From contig CAZMNB010000029.1 of NCBI GenBank assembly GCA_964567545.1, forward strand, positions 1 to 13,340: a stretch of DNA of 13,340 nucleotides, given 5' to 3'. The stretch comes from UBA7398 sp964567545 (lineage in GTDB: Bacteria; Actinomycetota; Actinomycetes; Nanopelagicales; Nanopelagicaceae). Shown here one piece after another: positions 1-6,522 of the stretch (position 1 is its first letter; each line of letters starts with the position of its first letter). The translations under genes were made by a program, and so were the position numbers. The notes under the pieces were generated by a model. It ran no database searches. It had not been told where the DNA came from and saw only the letters and a program-made list of their open reading frames with translations.

Positions 1-117
1 TTCTTCGTATATTTCTGGTTTTGCATTTGCTGACGCAGCGAATGCAGCAGATGGCGGGAATGTGAGATCTTCAGTTAGTAGATTTTCAACTGAATCGCCG
101 TGGATTTCATTGCTCAT
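1..117 (-). CDS. acs: Acetyl-CoA synthetase, N-terminal fragment (runs off left edge)
   Basis: Read on the minus strand from the ATG at 117-115, this frame is open for 39 codons to the window edge. The peptide contains ENLLTEDLTFPPSAAFAASA (residues 11-30) followed by NAKPEIYEE. This matches the N-terminal region of AMP-forming acetate-CoA ligases, which typically carry a stretch like FPPPAEFAAQANVxAExYEE ahead of the adenylation domain. The enzyme activates acetate to acetyl-CoA through acetyl-AMP in the cytoplasm. No catalytic motif is visible, because only about 6% of a roughly 650-residue protein is present. There is no Shine-Dalgarno sequence ahead of the ATG, but an extended -10 element sits just upstream, which suggests a leaderless mRNA. 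It is transcribed divergently from purA. The identification rests on a short region recalled from the family, so another acyl-CoA synthetase of the same superfamily remains possible. Confidence 0.72.
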   Translation of the reverse strand, partial: MSNEIHGDSVENLLTEDLTFPPSAAFAASANAKPEIYEE

Positions 118-161
118 GTTTGGCGAGATTACCAGCGCATTCTTTTCCACACTAGCCAAAC
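118..161. repeat. Perfect 7-bp inverted repeat flanking the acs -10 element
   Basis: GTTTGGC at 118-124 and its exact complement GCCAAAC at 155-161 form a dyad with arms 37 bases apart centre to centre. The left arm touches the acs start codon, and the acs -10 element lies between the arms. This could be an operator bound by a regulator of acetate use, or chance; a 7-base match within this distance is not rare enough to prove function. Confidence 0.25.
126..134 (-). promoter_or_regulatory. Extended -10 promoter element for acs, probably leaderless
   Basis: On the minus strand, bases 134-126 read TGG TAATCT, a TGn extension followed by a -10-like hexamer. The hexamer ends 8 bases before the acs ATG, so initiation about 7 bases downstream would place the first transcribed base within two bases of the start codon. 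No convincing -35 box is seen at 16-18 bases. The absence of a ribosome binding site fits leaderless translation, which is common in actinobacteria. The assignment is inferred from spacing and sequence only. Confidence 0.4.
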
Positions 162-204
162 GCGGAAGTTTTTTTGTCAGGAAGCGCGAGGATGATTAAT
201 TCTT

Positions 205-210
205 TATAAC
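205..210 (+). promoter_or_regulatory. -10-like box ahead of the small ORF
   Basis: TATAAC matches the TATAAT consensus at five of six positions. Initiation about 7 bases downstream, near 217, would give a short leader containing AAGGA (221-225) and then the ATG at 231, a coherent gene-start layout. No -35 hexamer is found at 16-18 bases; TTGTCA at 174-179 is a good -35 match but lies 25 bases away, which is too far. It could drive the small ORF and also read through into purA. Confidence 0.25.
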
Positions 211-230
211 TCAACCAGAAAAGGATCCAT

Positions 231-359
231 ATGTACTCGCAGGCCATCACGATGAGCGCCACCATTATTCAGAGCATCATTAAATTATTACTCTCCTCAT
301 CGGCGCGAACTCTCAGCGCTTATTTCGTGCGATTGCTCTTAAAAACTCTTGGTTTATAG
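231..359 (+). CDS. Possible small ORF, 42 aa, hydrophobic and basic
   Basis: An ATG at 231 is preceded by AAGGA at 221-225 with a 5-base spacer, a better ribosome binding site than most genes in this window have. The frame runs 42 codons to TAG at 357-359. The peptide begins MYSQAITMSATIIQSIIKLL. It has two hydrophobic stretches (about residues 12-21 and 31-42), four basic residues and no acidic residue, which would suit a membrane-associated peptide or an amphipathic helix. I do not recognise a family. It lies 107 bases before purA, and its stop codon overlaps the candidate purA -10 box, so it could be a leader peptide, an independent small membrane protein, or a non-coding coincidence. G or C at the third codon position (24 of 42 codons) appears higher than in the A/T-ending codons favoured by the neighbouring genes, which counts somewhat against it. 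Confidence 0.3.
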   Translation: MYSQAITMSATIIQSIIKLLLSSSARTLSAYFVRLLLKTLGL

Positions 360-360
360 C
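333..360 (+). promoter_or_regulatory. Candidate purA operon promoter
   Basis: TTGCTC (333-338) and TATAGC (355-360) resemble -35 and -10 boxes and are separated by 16 bases. Each matches its consensus at about four of six positions, including the important TTG and TATA parts. Initiation near 367 would give a leader of about 100 bases before purA. A second -10-like hexamer, TAATCT at 379-384, has no usable -35 partner. The call is inferred from sequence only. Confidence 0.35.
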
Positions 361-375
361 GGTATTTGAATCACG

Positions 376-460
376 GGTTAATCTGTGGTGGGATAAGCCG
401 TAAGCCTCGGGTCGGCTCAACGCAGTGCTCCTAGAGATTTACCAAACTCTGACACAGGAG
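376..460 (+). promoter_or_regulatory. purA leader with RBS-hiding hairpin and competing helix
   Basis: CTCCTAGAG (428-436) can pair with CTCT (447-450) and AGGAG (456-460), giving nine base pairs with a 5-base bulge on one side and a 10-base loop. AGGAG is the purA Shine-Dalgarno sequence, so this fold would hide it. A competing helix pairs GGTTAATCT (376-384) with AGATTTACC (435-443), eight of nine positions, and encloses a 5-bp hairpin AGCCG/CGGCT (396-400 with 413-417). The two folds share bases 435-436, so they exclude each other. This is the layout expected of a translational switch, but it is not a riboswitch class I recognise, and helices this short can arise by chance. Confidence 0.3.
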
Positions 461-466
461 ACGAGA

Positions 467-1750
467 ATGCCAGCAATTGTTCTTTTAGGCGCTCAATGGG
501 GCGACGAAGGCAAAGGCAAAGCCACAGATTTATTGGGCGATCGAGTTGACTACGTAGTTCGTTATCAAGGTGGAAATAATGCGGGCCACACAGTTGTAAT
601 CGGCGACCAAAAATATGCGTTGCATTTGCTGCCCTCTGGAATTCTTTCGCCAAATGTTGTCCCAGTTATTGGTAATGGCGTTGTAATTGACCCAGGCGTT
701 TTATTAAGTGAAATTAAAGGACTTAATGAGCGCGGTATTGATACCTCTAAATTAAAAATTTCTACCAACGCACATTTGATTACGCCGTATCACCGCACTA
801 TCGATAAAGTTTCGGAACGTTTTCTTGGTAATTCGAAGATTGGTACTACTGGTCGGGGAATTGGCCCGGCATATGCTGACAAAATAAATCGCATTGGAAT
901 TCGAATTCAAGATTTATTTGATCCTTCAATCCTGCGGCAAAAAATTGAAGGCGCGCTGCGCGATAAGAACCAAGTGCTCATAAAAGTTTTCAACCGAAAA
1001 GGATTAGAAGTCGAAGAAGTGCTTCAGGAATATTTGGAGTATGCGGAAATTCTTGCACCATATATTGCAGATACTGGGTTGCTTTTGAATGAGGCGCTGG
1101 TAGCTGGAAAAAATGTTTTGCTAGAAGGATCACAAGGAACACTTTTAGATGTGGATCATGGAACTTATCCATTTGTAACGTCTTCCAATCCAACCGCAGG
1201 TGGCGCATGTACTGGTTCTGGAATTGGACCAACTCGAATTTCACGCGTGATTGGTATCGTTAAGGCCTACACAACGCGAGTAGGTTCGGGTCCATTTCCT
1301 ACCGAGTTATTCGATGAAGATGGTGAAAAATTGCGGAGCATTGGTGGCGAAGTTGGTGTGACAACTGGTCGAGCTCGACGATGCGGTTGGTATGACGCAC
1401 CGATTGCAAGATATGCAGTCCGGGTAAATGGTTTAACTGATTTCTTCTTAACAAAGTTAGATGTTCTAACTGGATGGGAAAAGATTCCCGTCTGTGTTGC
1501 ATATGAAGTAGATGGCAAGCGCGTTGCAGAGTTACCAGCATCGCAATCAGATTTCCATCACGCAAAACCAATTTATGAGTACCTGCCAGGGTGGAGCGAA
1601 AATATTTCGAAAGCGCGTTCGTTTGAAGAATTACCAGCTAATGCTCGCGCTTACGTGAAGTACTTAGAAGAGATCTCTGGGGCTCCTATGAGCGCAATTG
1701 GTGTCGGACCTGGTCGCGATGAAACAATTGTCTTGAAGGAGTTCATCTAA
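467..1750 (+). CDS. purA: Adenylosuccinate synthetase PurA
   Basis: PurA uses GTP to join aspartate to IMP, forming adenylosuccinate, the first step from IMP to AMP in the cytoplasm. The 427-residue protein has the usual length. It shows the N-terminal phosphate loop GDEGKGK (12-18) with catalytic Asp13, NNAGHT with catalytic His41, the IMP-binding loop GTTGRGIGP (126-134), TTRVGSGPFPTE (269-280), GVTTGRARRCGW (297-308), the guanine-specificity motif TKLD (329-332) and the C-terminal GVGPGRDE (412-419). The ATG at 467 is chosen because it has AGGAG at 456-460 with a 6-base spacer and gives the family N-terminus MPAIVLLGAQWGDEGKGK. The in-frame GTG at 425 would add 14 residues unlike the family. 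It is the first gene of the operon and its ribosome binding site may be hidden by a leader hairpin. No key residue is missing. Confidence 0.98.
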   Translation: MPAIVLLGAQWGDEGKGKATDLLGDRVDYVVRYQGGNNAGHTVVIGDQKYALHLLPSGILSPNVVPVIGNGVVIDPGVLLSEIKGLNERGIDTSKLKISTNAHLITPYHRTIDKVSERFLGNSKIGTTGRGIGPAYADKINRIGIRIQDLFDPSILRQKIEGALRDKNQVLIKVFNRKGLEVEEVLQEYLEYAEILAPYIADTGLLLNEALVAGKNVLLEGSQGTLLDVDHGTYPFVTSSNPTAGGACTGSGIGPTRISRVIGIVKAYTTRVGSGPFPTELFDEDGEKLRSIGGEVGVTTGRARRCGWYDAPIARYAVRVNGLTDFFLTKLDVLTGWEKIPVCVAYEVDGKRVAELPASQSDFHHAKPIYEYLPGWSENISKARSFEELPANARAYVKYLEEISGAPMSAIGVGPGRDETIVLKEFI

Positions 1751-1753
1751 AAA

Positions 1754-2725
1754 ATGTCCGCGAAAAAAGTTCTCGTTATCGGTGGCGCTGGATATATTGG
1801 CGCGCATGTTTGCGCAGAACTTGTCGCAGCTGGGTATGAAGTTCGAATTTATGATGACTTTTCTAATGGGCTGCGAAGTCGGATAACGGCATTCCCAGAT
1901 GTTGTTGAAGCTAATATTTTAGATCGCGCTTCCTTAATAAAGGCGTTGCAAGGTGTCGATTCGGTTATTCACTTAGCGGCTAAAAAAGCGGTAGAAGAAT
2001 CGGTAGCGGATCCACTTAAATATTATGAAAATAACTTCGGTGGCACGCTAAATATTTTGATGGCGATGCATGAAGCTAATGTAAAGAAAATCGTGTTCTC
2101 CTCAACAGCGGCGGTCTACTCACCATCTGATAAGTCAGCAATCACGGAGGAAGATGCGACGGTGCCGCTATCACCATATGGCGCAACAAAGTTATTGGCA
2201 GAACAATTAATTGAAGGCGTAGGCAAGGCCGAAGGCATATCCAGTATTTCACTTCGATACTTCAATGTTGCCGGTTCTGGCACAGATGCAATGGGTGATA
2301 ATTCCCGCGATAATTTAGTACCAAAAGTTTATGCTGCCATAACCGAAAATAAACGACCAGAAATTTATGGAAATGATTATCCAACTCCAGATGGAACTTG
2401 TATTCGAGATTACATCCACGTTACTGATTTAGCGAAAGCCCATATTTTTGCACTGCACGCAGTCGAGAAAGAAATGATCTCTGATATTTACAATGTTGGT
2501 TCTGGCCGCGGTTACTCAGTTAAAGAAGTTATGGACGAGGTTTCAATTGCAATAGGTAAAGATTTAGATCCAATTCTTGCAATTCGTCGTCCGGGTGACT
2601 CGCCGAAGCTAATTGCTTCGATAGATAAAATCGGTAAAGAACTTGGTTGGAAACCGGAACGAACTCTTAAAGAGATGATTGCATCATCGTGGAGCGCGTG
2701 GCGCTCGGCTGGCGGTAAGCGCTAG
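1754..2725 (+). CDS. galE: UDP-glucose 4-epimerase GalE
   Basis: GalE interconverts UDP-glucose and UDP-galactose with tightly bound NAD, feeding galactose into cell-wall polymers or catabolism. The 323-residue protein is an extended short-chain dehydrogenase/reductase. It has the Rossmann nucleotide motif GGAGYIGAH (10-18), the catalytic SST (117-119), YGATK with Tyr142 and Lys146, and the GalE-typical YGNDYPTPDGTCIRDYIHV region (205-223) that contacts the nucleotide sugar. The start lies 3 bases after the purA stop, with AAGGAG at 1736-1741 inside the end of purA (12-base spacer, rather long). A gene for nucleotide-sugar metabolism between purA and purD is odd, since it has no step in purine synthesis. 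Tight spacing implies co-transcription. Activity on UDP-GlcNAc or another UDP-sugar cannot be excluded. Confidence 0.93.
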   Translation: MSAKKVLVIGGAGYIGAHVCAELVAAGYEVRIYDDFSNGLRSRITAFPDVVEANILDRASLIKALQGVDSVIHLAAKKAVEESVADPLKYYENNFGGTLNILMAMHEANVKKIVFSSTAAVYSPSDKSAITEEDATVPLSPYGATKLLAEQLIEGVGKAEGISSISLRYFNVAGSGTDAMGDNSRDNLVPKVYAAITENKRPEIYGNDYPTPDGTCIRDYIHVTDLAKAHIFALHAVEKEMISDIYNVGSGRGYSVKEVMDEVSIAIGKDLDPILAIRRPGDSPKLIASIDKIGKELGWKPERTLKEMIASSWSAWRSAGGKR

Positions 2726-2727
2726 CG

Positions 2728-3975
2728 ATGAAAGTGCTACTCGTGGGCAGCGGCGGTCGGGAACACGCTCTCGCGAAAGCACTTACCCAAGATCCATCGT
2801 TAAGCCAATTACATTGCGCGCCGGGAAATCCTGGGATCGCGCAATTAGCAACTTTGCATCCAGTAGATATAGATAGCCCGGCATCAATTACTGCGTTAGC
2901 AATCGCTTTGGACGTTGACTTAGTTGTGATTGGCCCCGAAGCACCGTTAGTAAATGGCGCTGCGGATGCACTTCGGAAAGCTGGCATAGCTTGTTTTGGC
3001 CCTTCAAAGGCTGCGGCACAGTTAGAAGGTTCTAAAGATTTTGCTAAATCTGTAATGCGCGATGCTGGCGTGCCTACCGCAAAATTTGTAACTTGCGAAA
3101 ACCAATCTGAAATCGAACGAGCGTTAGATTTATTTGGTGCGCCTTATGTTGTTAAGCATGACGGGTTGGCTGGTGGCAAAGGTGTAGTTGTTACTCACGA
3201 TCGTGTAACCGCGTTACATCATGCGCTTAAATCTGCTCGAGTTGTAATTGAAGAATTTTTAGATGGTCCAGAAGTTTCACTTTTTGGTATTAGCGATGGT
3301 GAAACTGTAATCCCATTACAACCCGCGCAAGATTATAAAAGAGTATTTGATAATGATGAGGGTCCAAACACTGGTGGCATGGGAGCTTATTCACCACTGC
3401 CATGGGCACCCGATGACATTATGGAAGCTACTTTGAAAGAAGTTTTAAATCCGACAATACAAGAGATGGCAGCACGCGGCACACCTTTTATCGGATTGTT
3501 ATATGCCGGGCTTTCACTAACTACTCATGGAATTAAAGTAATTGAATTTAATGCGCGTTTTGGTGATCCAGAAACGCAAGTAATTTTGCCACGGTTAAAA
3601 ACTCCGCTGGCACAATTATTATTTGCAGCCGCAACTGGAGCATTGCATAACTTTGGTCCTTTGGAATGGCGTGATGAAAGTGCCGTCACAATTGTTTTAG
3701 CAAGTAAGGGTTATCCGGAAGCTCCGATTGTCGGCGATGAAATTACTGGAATTGAAGTTCGAATCGATACTGAAGTTTTTCAAGCCGGCACAAAGAGCCT
3801 AGATGGGACGCTGCGATCAAGCAGCGGTCGAGTGCTCTCCGTTACTGGACTGGGTAGCGACCTAACCGAGGCGCGTAACCGGGCATATCAATCAATCAGC
3901 AACATAACTTTAACTGGCAGTTTTTATCGCTCTGACATCGCGCTCAATGCGGCGATGGCTGAGAAGGGGAATTAA
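2728..3975 (+). CDS. purD: Phosphoribosylamine-glycine ligase PurD (GAR synthetase)
   Basis: PurD performs the second purine step: ATP-dependent joining of glycine to 5-phosphoribosylamine to make GAR. The 415-residue protein is near the usual length. It shows the N-terminal GSGGREHAL (7-15), GPEAPLVNG (69-77), FGPSKAAAQLEGSK (90-103), the ATP-grasp glycine-rich KHDGLAGGKGV (143-153), DNDEGPNTGGMGAYSP (208-223), and the metal-binding EFNARFGDPETQ (273-284). The C-terminal domain includes the GRVLSVTGLG segment (367-376). The start is 2 bases after galE with no clear Shine-Dalgarno sequence, so translation is probably coupled to galE. No disruption is seen. Confidence 0.97.
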   Translation: MKVLLVGSGGREHALAKALTQDPSLSQLHCAPGNPGIAQLATLHPVDIDSPASITALAIALDVDLVVIGPEAPLVNGAADALRKAGIACFGPSKAAAQLEGSKDFAKSVMRDAGVPTAKFVTCENQSEIERALDLFGAPYVVKHDGLAGGKGVVVTHDRVTALHHALKSARVVIEEFLDGPEVSLFGISDGETVIPLQPAQDYKRVFDNDEGPNTGGMGAYSPLPWAPDDIMEATLKEVLNPTIQEMAARGTPFIGLLYAGLSLTTHGIKVIEFNARFGDPETQVILPRLKTPLAQLLFAAATGALHNFGPLEWRDESAVTIVLASKGYPEAPIVGDEITGIEVRIDTEVFQAGTKSLDGTLRSSSGRVLSVTGLGSDLTEARNRAYQSISNITLTGSFYRSDIALNAAMAEKGN

Positions 3976-3993
3976 ATGGGAGAGAATTCACCA

Positions 3994-5397
3994 ATGAGCG
4001 TTCTTTCGCAACGGTATGCCTCGCAATCGATGCGCGATATTTGGTCGGCCGAAGCGAAAATTGTAGCCGAGCGAAAACTATGGATTGCGGTTATGCGTGC
4101 GCAATCTGGGTTAGGCCACGCGATTGCTTCAAATGTAATTTCAGATTATGAAAAAGTAATCAATAAAGTGGATTTAGCATCGATTGATGCTCGCGAAAAA
4201 TCGCTTCGCCATGATGTGAAAGCTCGGATCGAAGAATTTAATTCACTCGCGGGCCATGAAGCAATTCATGCTGGCATGACAAGTCGGGACTTAACCGAGA
4301 ATATTGAAAGTTGGCAGATTCGCACTTCACTGCTTTTAGTTCGTGATCGAGTTGTTGCACTTCTTGCCGCACTTGGTGTGCGCGCTACCGAGTTTGCAGC
4401 CCAACCAATTGCTGGCCGTTCGCATAATGTGCCGGCACAAATCACAACTTTAGGAAAACGGTTTGCTTCAAGCGCGGAAGAATTATTATTTGCATACGAA
4501 CGGTTAGAGAGTCTAATTTCTCGCTATCCGATGCGTGGTATTAAAGGTCCAGTCGGAACCGCGCAAGATTCTGTTGATTTATTGGGTAGCGCGGATGCTC
4601 ATTACAAATTAGAGAGTGCGATTGCAAATGAACTCGGCTTTACAGCAATTCTGGATTCCACCGGACAGATTTATCCGCGCTCATTTGATTTTGATGTTGT
4701 AACTACTTTGGTACAGCTAGCAGCAGCGCCATCATCGCTTGCAACTTCGATTCGATTAATGGCTGGCGCCGAGTTAGTTACCGAAGGTTTTAAAGCCGGC
4801 CAAGTTGGATCTTCAGCGATGCCCCATAAAATGAATACCCGTTCTTGCGAACGAGTTAATGGGCTAGCGATTTCACTTCGCGGATACGCCGCAATGGTTG
4901 GAGAATTAAGCGGAGATCAATGGAATGAAGGTGATGTTTCCTGCAGCGTGGTTCGTCGCATTGCGCTCCCAGATGCTTTTTATGCTTTCGATGGCTTGAT
5001 TGAAACGATGCTTACCGTGTTGAACGAATTCGGCGCATTTCCAGAAGTTATTAATAATGAAATTGAACGTTACTTACCATTCCTGGCAACTACTAAAATA
5101 TTAATGGCTGCCGTAAAAGCTGGTGTTGGTCGTGAAGTTGCGCATGAAGTTATCAAAGAACATGCGATTAAAGCCGCGCTAGATATTCGCGCCGGTAAAC
5201 CAAATATGATGATTGATGCGATTGCAGAAGATTCGAGAATTCCGTTAGATAAGAGTGCCTTGCTTGCGCTGCTTGCAAAACCACTTGAATTTACCGGAGA
5301 TGCCCTGGGACAAGTAAAGCGAGTTGTTGGTCGCATCGATGCGATTACCGCCGCCCATCCAGAAGCATCGAAGTACCGCCCCGGCTCTATTAGGTAG
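3994..5397 (+). CDS. purB: Adenylosuccinate lyase PurB
   Basis: PurB removes fumarate from SAICAR to give AICAR and from adenylosuccinate to give AMP, so it serves both the main pathway and the PurA branch. The protein belongs to the fumarase/aspartase superfamily and is a close match in layout to the actinobacterial form of about 470 residues. From this start it shows SQRYASQSMRDIW near the N-terminus, RHDVKARIEEF (72-82), the TSRDLTEN loop (96-103), GRSHNVPAQ with the probable acid His144, and the superfamily signature SSAMPHKMNTRSCERVNG (273-290). Two starts are plausible. The ATG at 3976 directly follows the purD stop and has AAGGGGA at 3964-3970. The ATG at 3994 has GGGAGAG at 3978-3984 and begins MSVLSQRYAS, slightly closer to the family N-terminus. 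I prefer 3994 (467 aa); the other adds six residues. Confidence 0.96.
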   Translation: MSVLSQRYASQSMRDIWSAEAKIVAERKLWIAVMRAQSGLGHAIASNVISDYEKVINKVDLASIDAREKSLRHDVKARIEEFNSLAGHEAIHAGMTSRDLTENIESWQIRTSLLLVRDRVVALLAALGVRATEFAAQPIAGRSHNVPAQITTLGKRFASSAEELLFAYERLESLISRYPMRGIKGPVGTAQDSVDLLGSADAHYKLESAIANELGFTAILDSTGQIYPRSFDFDVVTTLVQLAAAPSSLATSIRLMAGAELVTEGFKAGQVGSSAMPHKMNTRSCERVNGLAISLRGYAAMVGELSGDQWNEGDVSCSVVRRIALPDAFYAFDGLIETMLTVLNEFGAFPEVINNEIERYLPFLATTKILMAAVKAGVGREVAHEVIKEHAIKAALDIRAGKPNMMIDAIAEDSRIPLDKSALLALLAKPLEFTGDALGQVKRVVGRIDAITAAHPEASKYRPGSIR

Positions 5398-5402
5398 AGC
5401 GA

Positions 5403-6263
5403 ATGCTAGATAAACCAGAGATCGCCGGATGGGAACATATCCGGAGTGGAAAAGTTCGCGAACTTTATCAAGATAAGAACGGTGACTTATTAATTGTTGC
5501 AACAGATCGGATTTCAGCATTCGATTATGTATTGCCAACATTGATTCCAGATAAAGGAAAGTTACTTACTCAACTTTCACTATTCTGGTTTGAGTTTTTA
5601 TCCGATTTAGTACCAAACCACATTAAATCTCTTTTGGTTCCAAGCGAAGTGAAAGATCGCGCTGTAATTGCTTATCCGTTAACTATGTTTCCAATTGAAT
5701 GCGTGGTCCGTGGCTACCTTGCCGGTTCTGGATGGGCGGAATATCAAAACGATAAGAGCGTCTGTGGGAATCTATTACCTGATGGACTCTTGGATGGAAG
5801 CCAATTACCGACTTCAATATTCACACCAGCAACTAAGGCCGAAATTGGCGATCATGATGAAAACATTTCTTTTATGCGCTCCGTTGAAATTCTCGGATCG
5901 GATATTGCCGAAGAACTTCGTTCGCTGAGCATTGCTATCTATGAGAAAGCGAGGAATTACGCAAAATCACGTGGAATTTTGTTGGCTGATACTAAATTCG
6001 AATTCGGCGTTGATATTAAGGGCGAAATAAGATTGGGCGATGAGGTTTTAACCCCGGACTCATCACGATTTTGGAATCTCAGCTCATGGCACCCCGGCGG
6101 CGCGCAGGCATCATTTGATAAACAATATGTACGTGATTGGCTAGTAAATTCGGACTGGGACCGCAAGAGCCCGCCTCCAGAACTACCCGACGATGTCGTC
6201 GAAAAAACCCAAGCTAGATATATCCAAGCTTATGAATTAATTACCGGTAGAAAGTTCAGGTAG
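5403..6263 (+). CDS. purC: SAICAR synthetase PurC
   Basis: PurC joins aspartate to CAIR using ATP, giving SAICAR, the substrate of the upstream gene product PurB. The 286-residue protein is the long form of the family; the shortest bacterial enzymes have about 240. It shows GKVRELY (16-22), ATDRISAFDYVLP (33-45), IPDKGKLLTQLS (48-59), ECVVRGYLAGSGW (99-111), the FTPATKAEIGDHDENISF block (140-157), LADTKFEFG (194-202) and LGDEVLTPDSSRFW (211-224). It begins 5 bases after the purB stop with only a weak AGGT-like ribosome binding site at the end of purB, so translational coupling is likely. No defects are seen. Confidence 0.97.
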   Translation: MLDKPEIAGWEHIRSGKVRELYQDKNGDLLIVATDRISAFDYVLPTLIPDKGKLLTQLSLFWFEFLSDLVPNHIKSLLVPSEVKDRAVIAYPLTMFPIECVVRGYLAGSGWAEYQNDKSVCGNLLPDGLLDGSQLPTSIFTPATKAEIGDHDENISFMRSVEILGSDIAEELRSLSIAIYEKARNYAKSRGILLADTKFEFGVDIKGEIRLGDEVLTPDSSRFWNLSSWHPGGAQASFDKQYVRDWLVNSDWDRKSPPPELPDDVVEKTQARYIQAYELITGRKFR

Positions 6264-6268
6264 TCAAA

Positions 6269-6514
6269 ATGGCAAAGATAATTGTTGAAGTGATGCTGAA
6301 AGATGAAATTCTTGATCCGCAAGGTCAAGCAGTTTCTGCAGCGATGGTTCGACTTGGGTTTAATTTCATAACTGGAGTTCGTCAAGGAAAGCGTTTTGAA
6401 ATTAGCATGGCATCAACACCAACAACTGATCAGATTAAAGAGATTGAAAAAGCAGCTGAAACTTTGTTAGCCAATACCGTAATTGAAAACTTCACAGTTC
6501 GGGTTGAGGGTTAA
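6269..6514 (+). CDS. purS: FGAM synthase subunit PurS
   Basis: PurS is the small subunit that bridges PurQ and PurL in the three-part FGAM synthase and helps channel ammonia from the glutaminase to the synthetase. At 81 residues it has the usual length. The recognisable pattern is an N-terminal strand followed by LKDEILDPQGQAVSAAMVRL (10-29), then GVRQGKRFEI and a C-terminal ENFTVRVEG. It starts 5 bases after purC with a weak AGGT-like site and is followed 8 bases later by purQ, the order seen in many Gram-positive and actinobacterial purine operons. Its presence agrees with the short PurL encoded downstream. Confidence 0.95.
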   Translation: MAKIIVEVMLKDEILDPQGQAVSAAMVRLGFNFITGVRQGKRFEISMASTPTTDQIKEIEKAAETLLANTVIENFTVRVEG

Positions 6515-6522
6515 TTACTTAA

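Larger units (their letters stand above)
118..466. other. Divergent acs-purA intergenic region
   Basis: This 349-base gap is the only long stretch without a recognised gene. From left to right it holds the acs promoter and dyad (118-161), a run of seven T at 169-175, a -10-like box (205-210), a possible 42-codon small ORF (231-359), a candidate purA promoter (333-360), and a 100-base purA leader with potential alternative RNA helices (376-460). I found no tRNA cloverleaf, no recognisable purine, ZTP or other riboswitch consensus, and no mobile-element ends. Compared with the 0-8-base gaps inside the operon, its size suggests that most regulation of both transcription units is placed here. Confidence 0.6.

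Noticed and set aside
241..320. GAGCGCC and GGCGCGA as a terminator-like hairpin
   Set aside because: Only five bases pair (GCGCC/GGCGC) across a loop of more than 40 bases, and no T-run follows.
425..466. Upstream in-frame GTG extension of purA by 14 codons
   Set aside because: The ATG at 467 has AGGAG at ideal spacing and gives the canonical PurA N-terminus; the extra residues do not resemble the family and would overlap the leader hairpin.
361..466. Known purine, ZTP or S-adenosylhomocysteine riboswitch, or a tRNA, in the purA leader
   Set aside because: None of the conserved core sequences of these classes, and no acceptor/anticodon/T-arm pattern, could be found by eye; only unassigned helices remain.
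2667..2987. 106-codon minus-strand open frame over the galE-purD junction
   Set aside because: It lies opposite well-supported coding sequence and shows no family resemblance; the other short frames opposite pur genes were dropped for the same reason.
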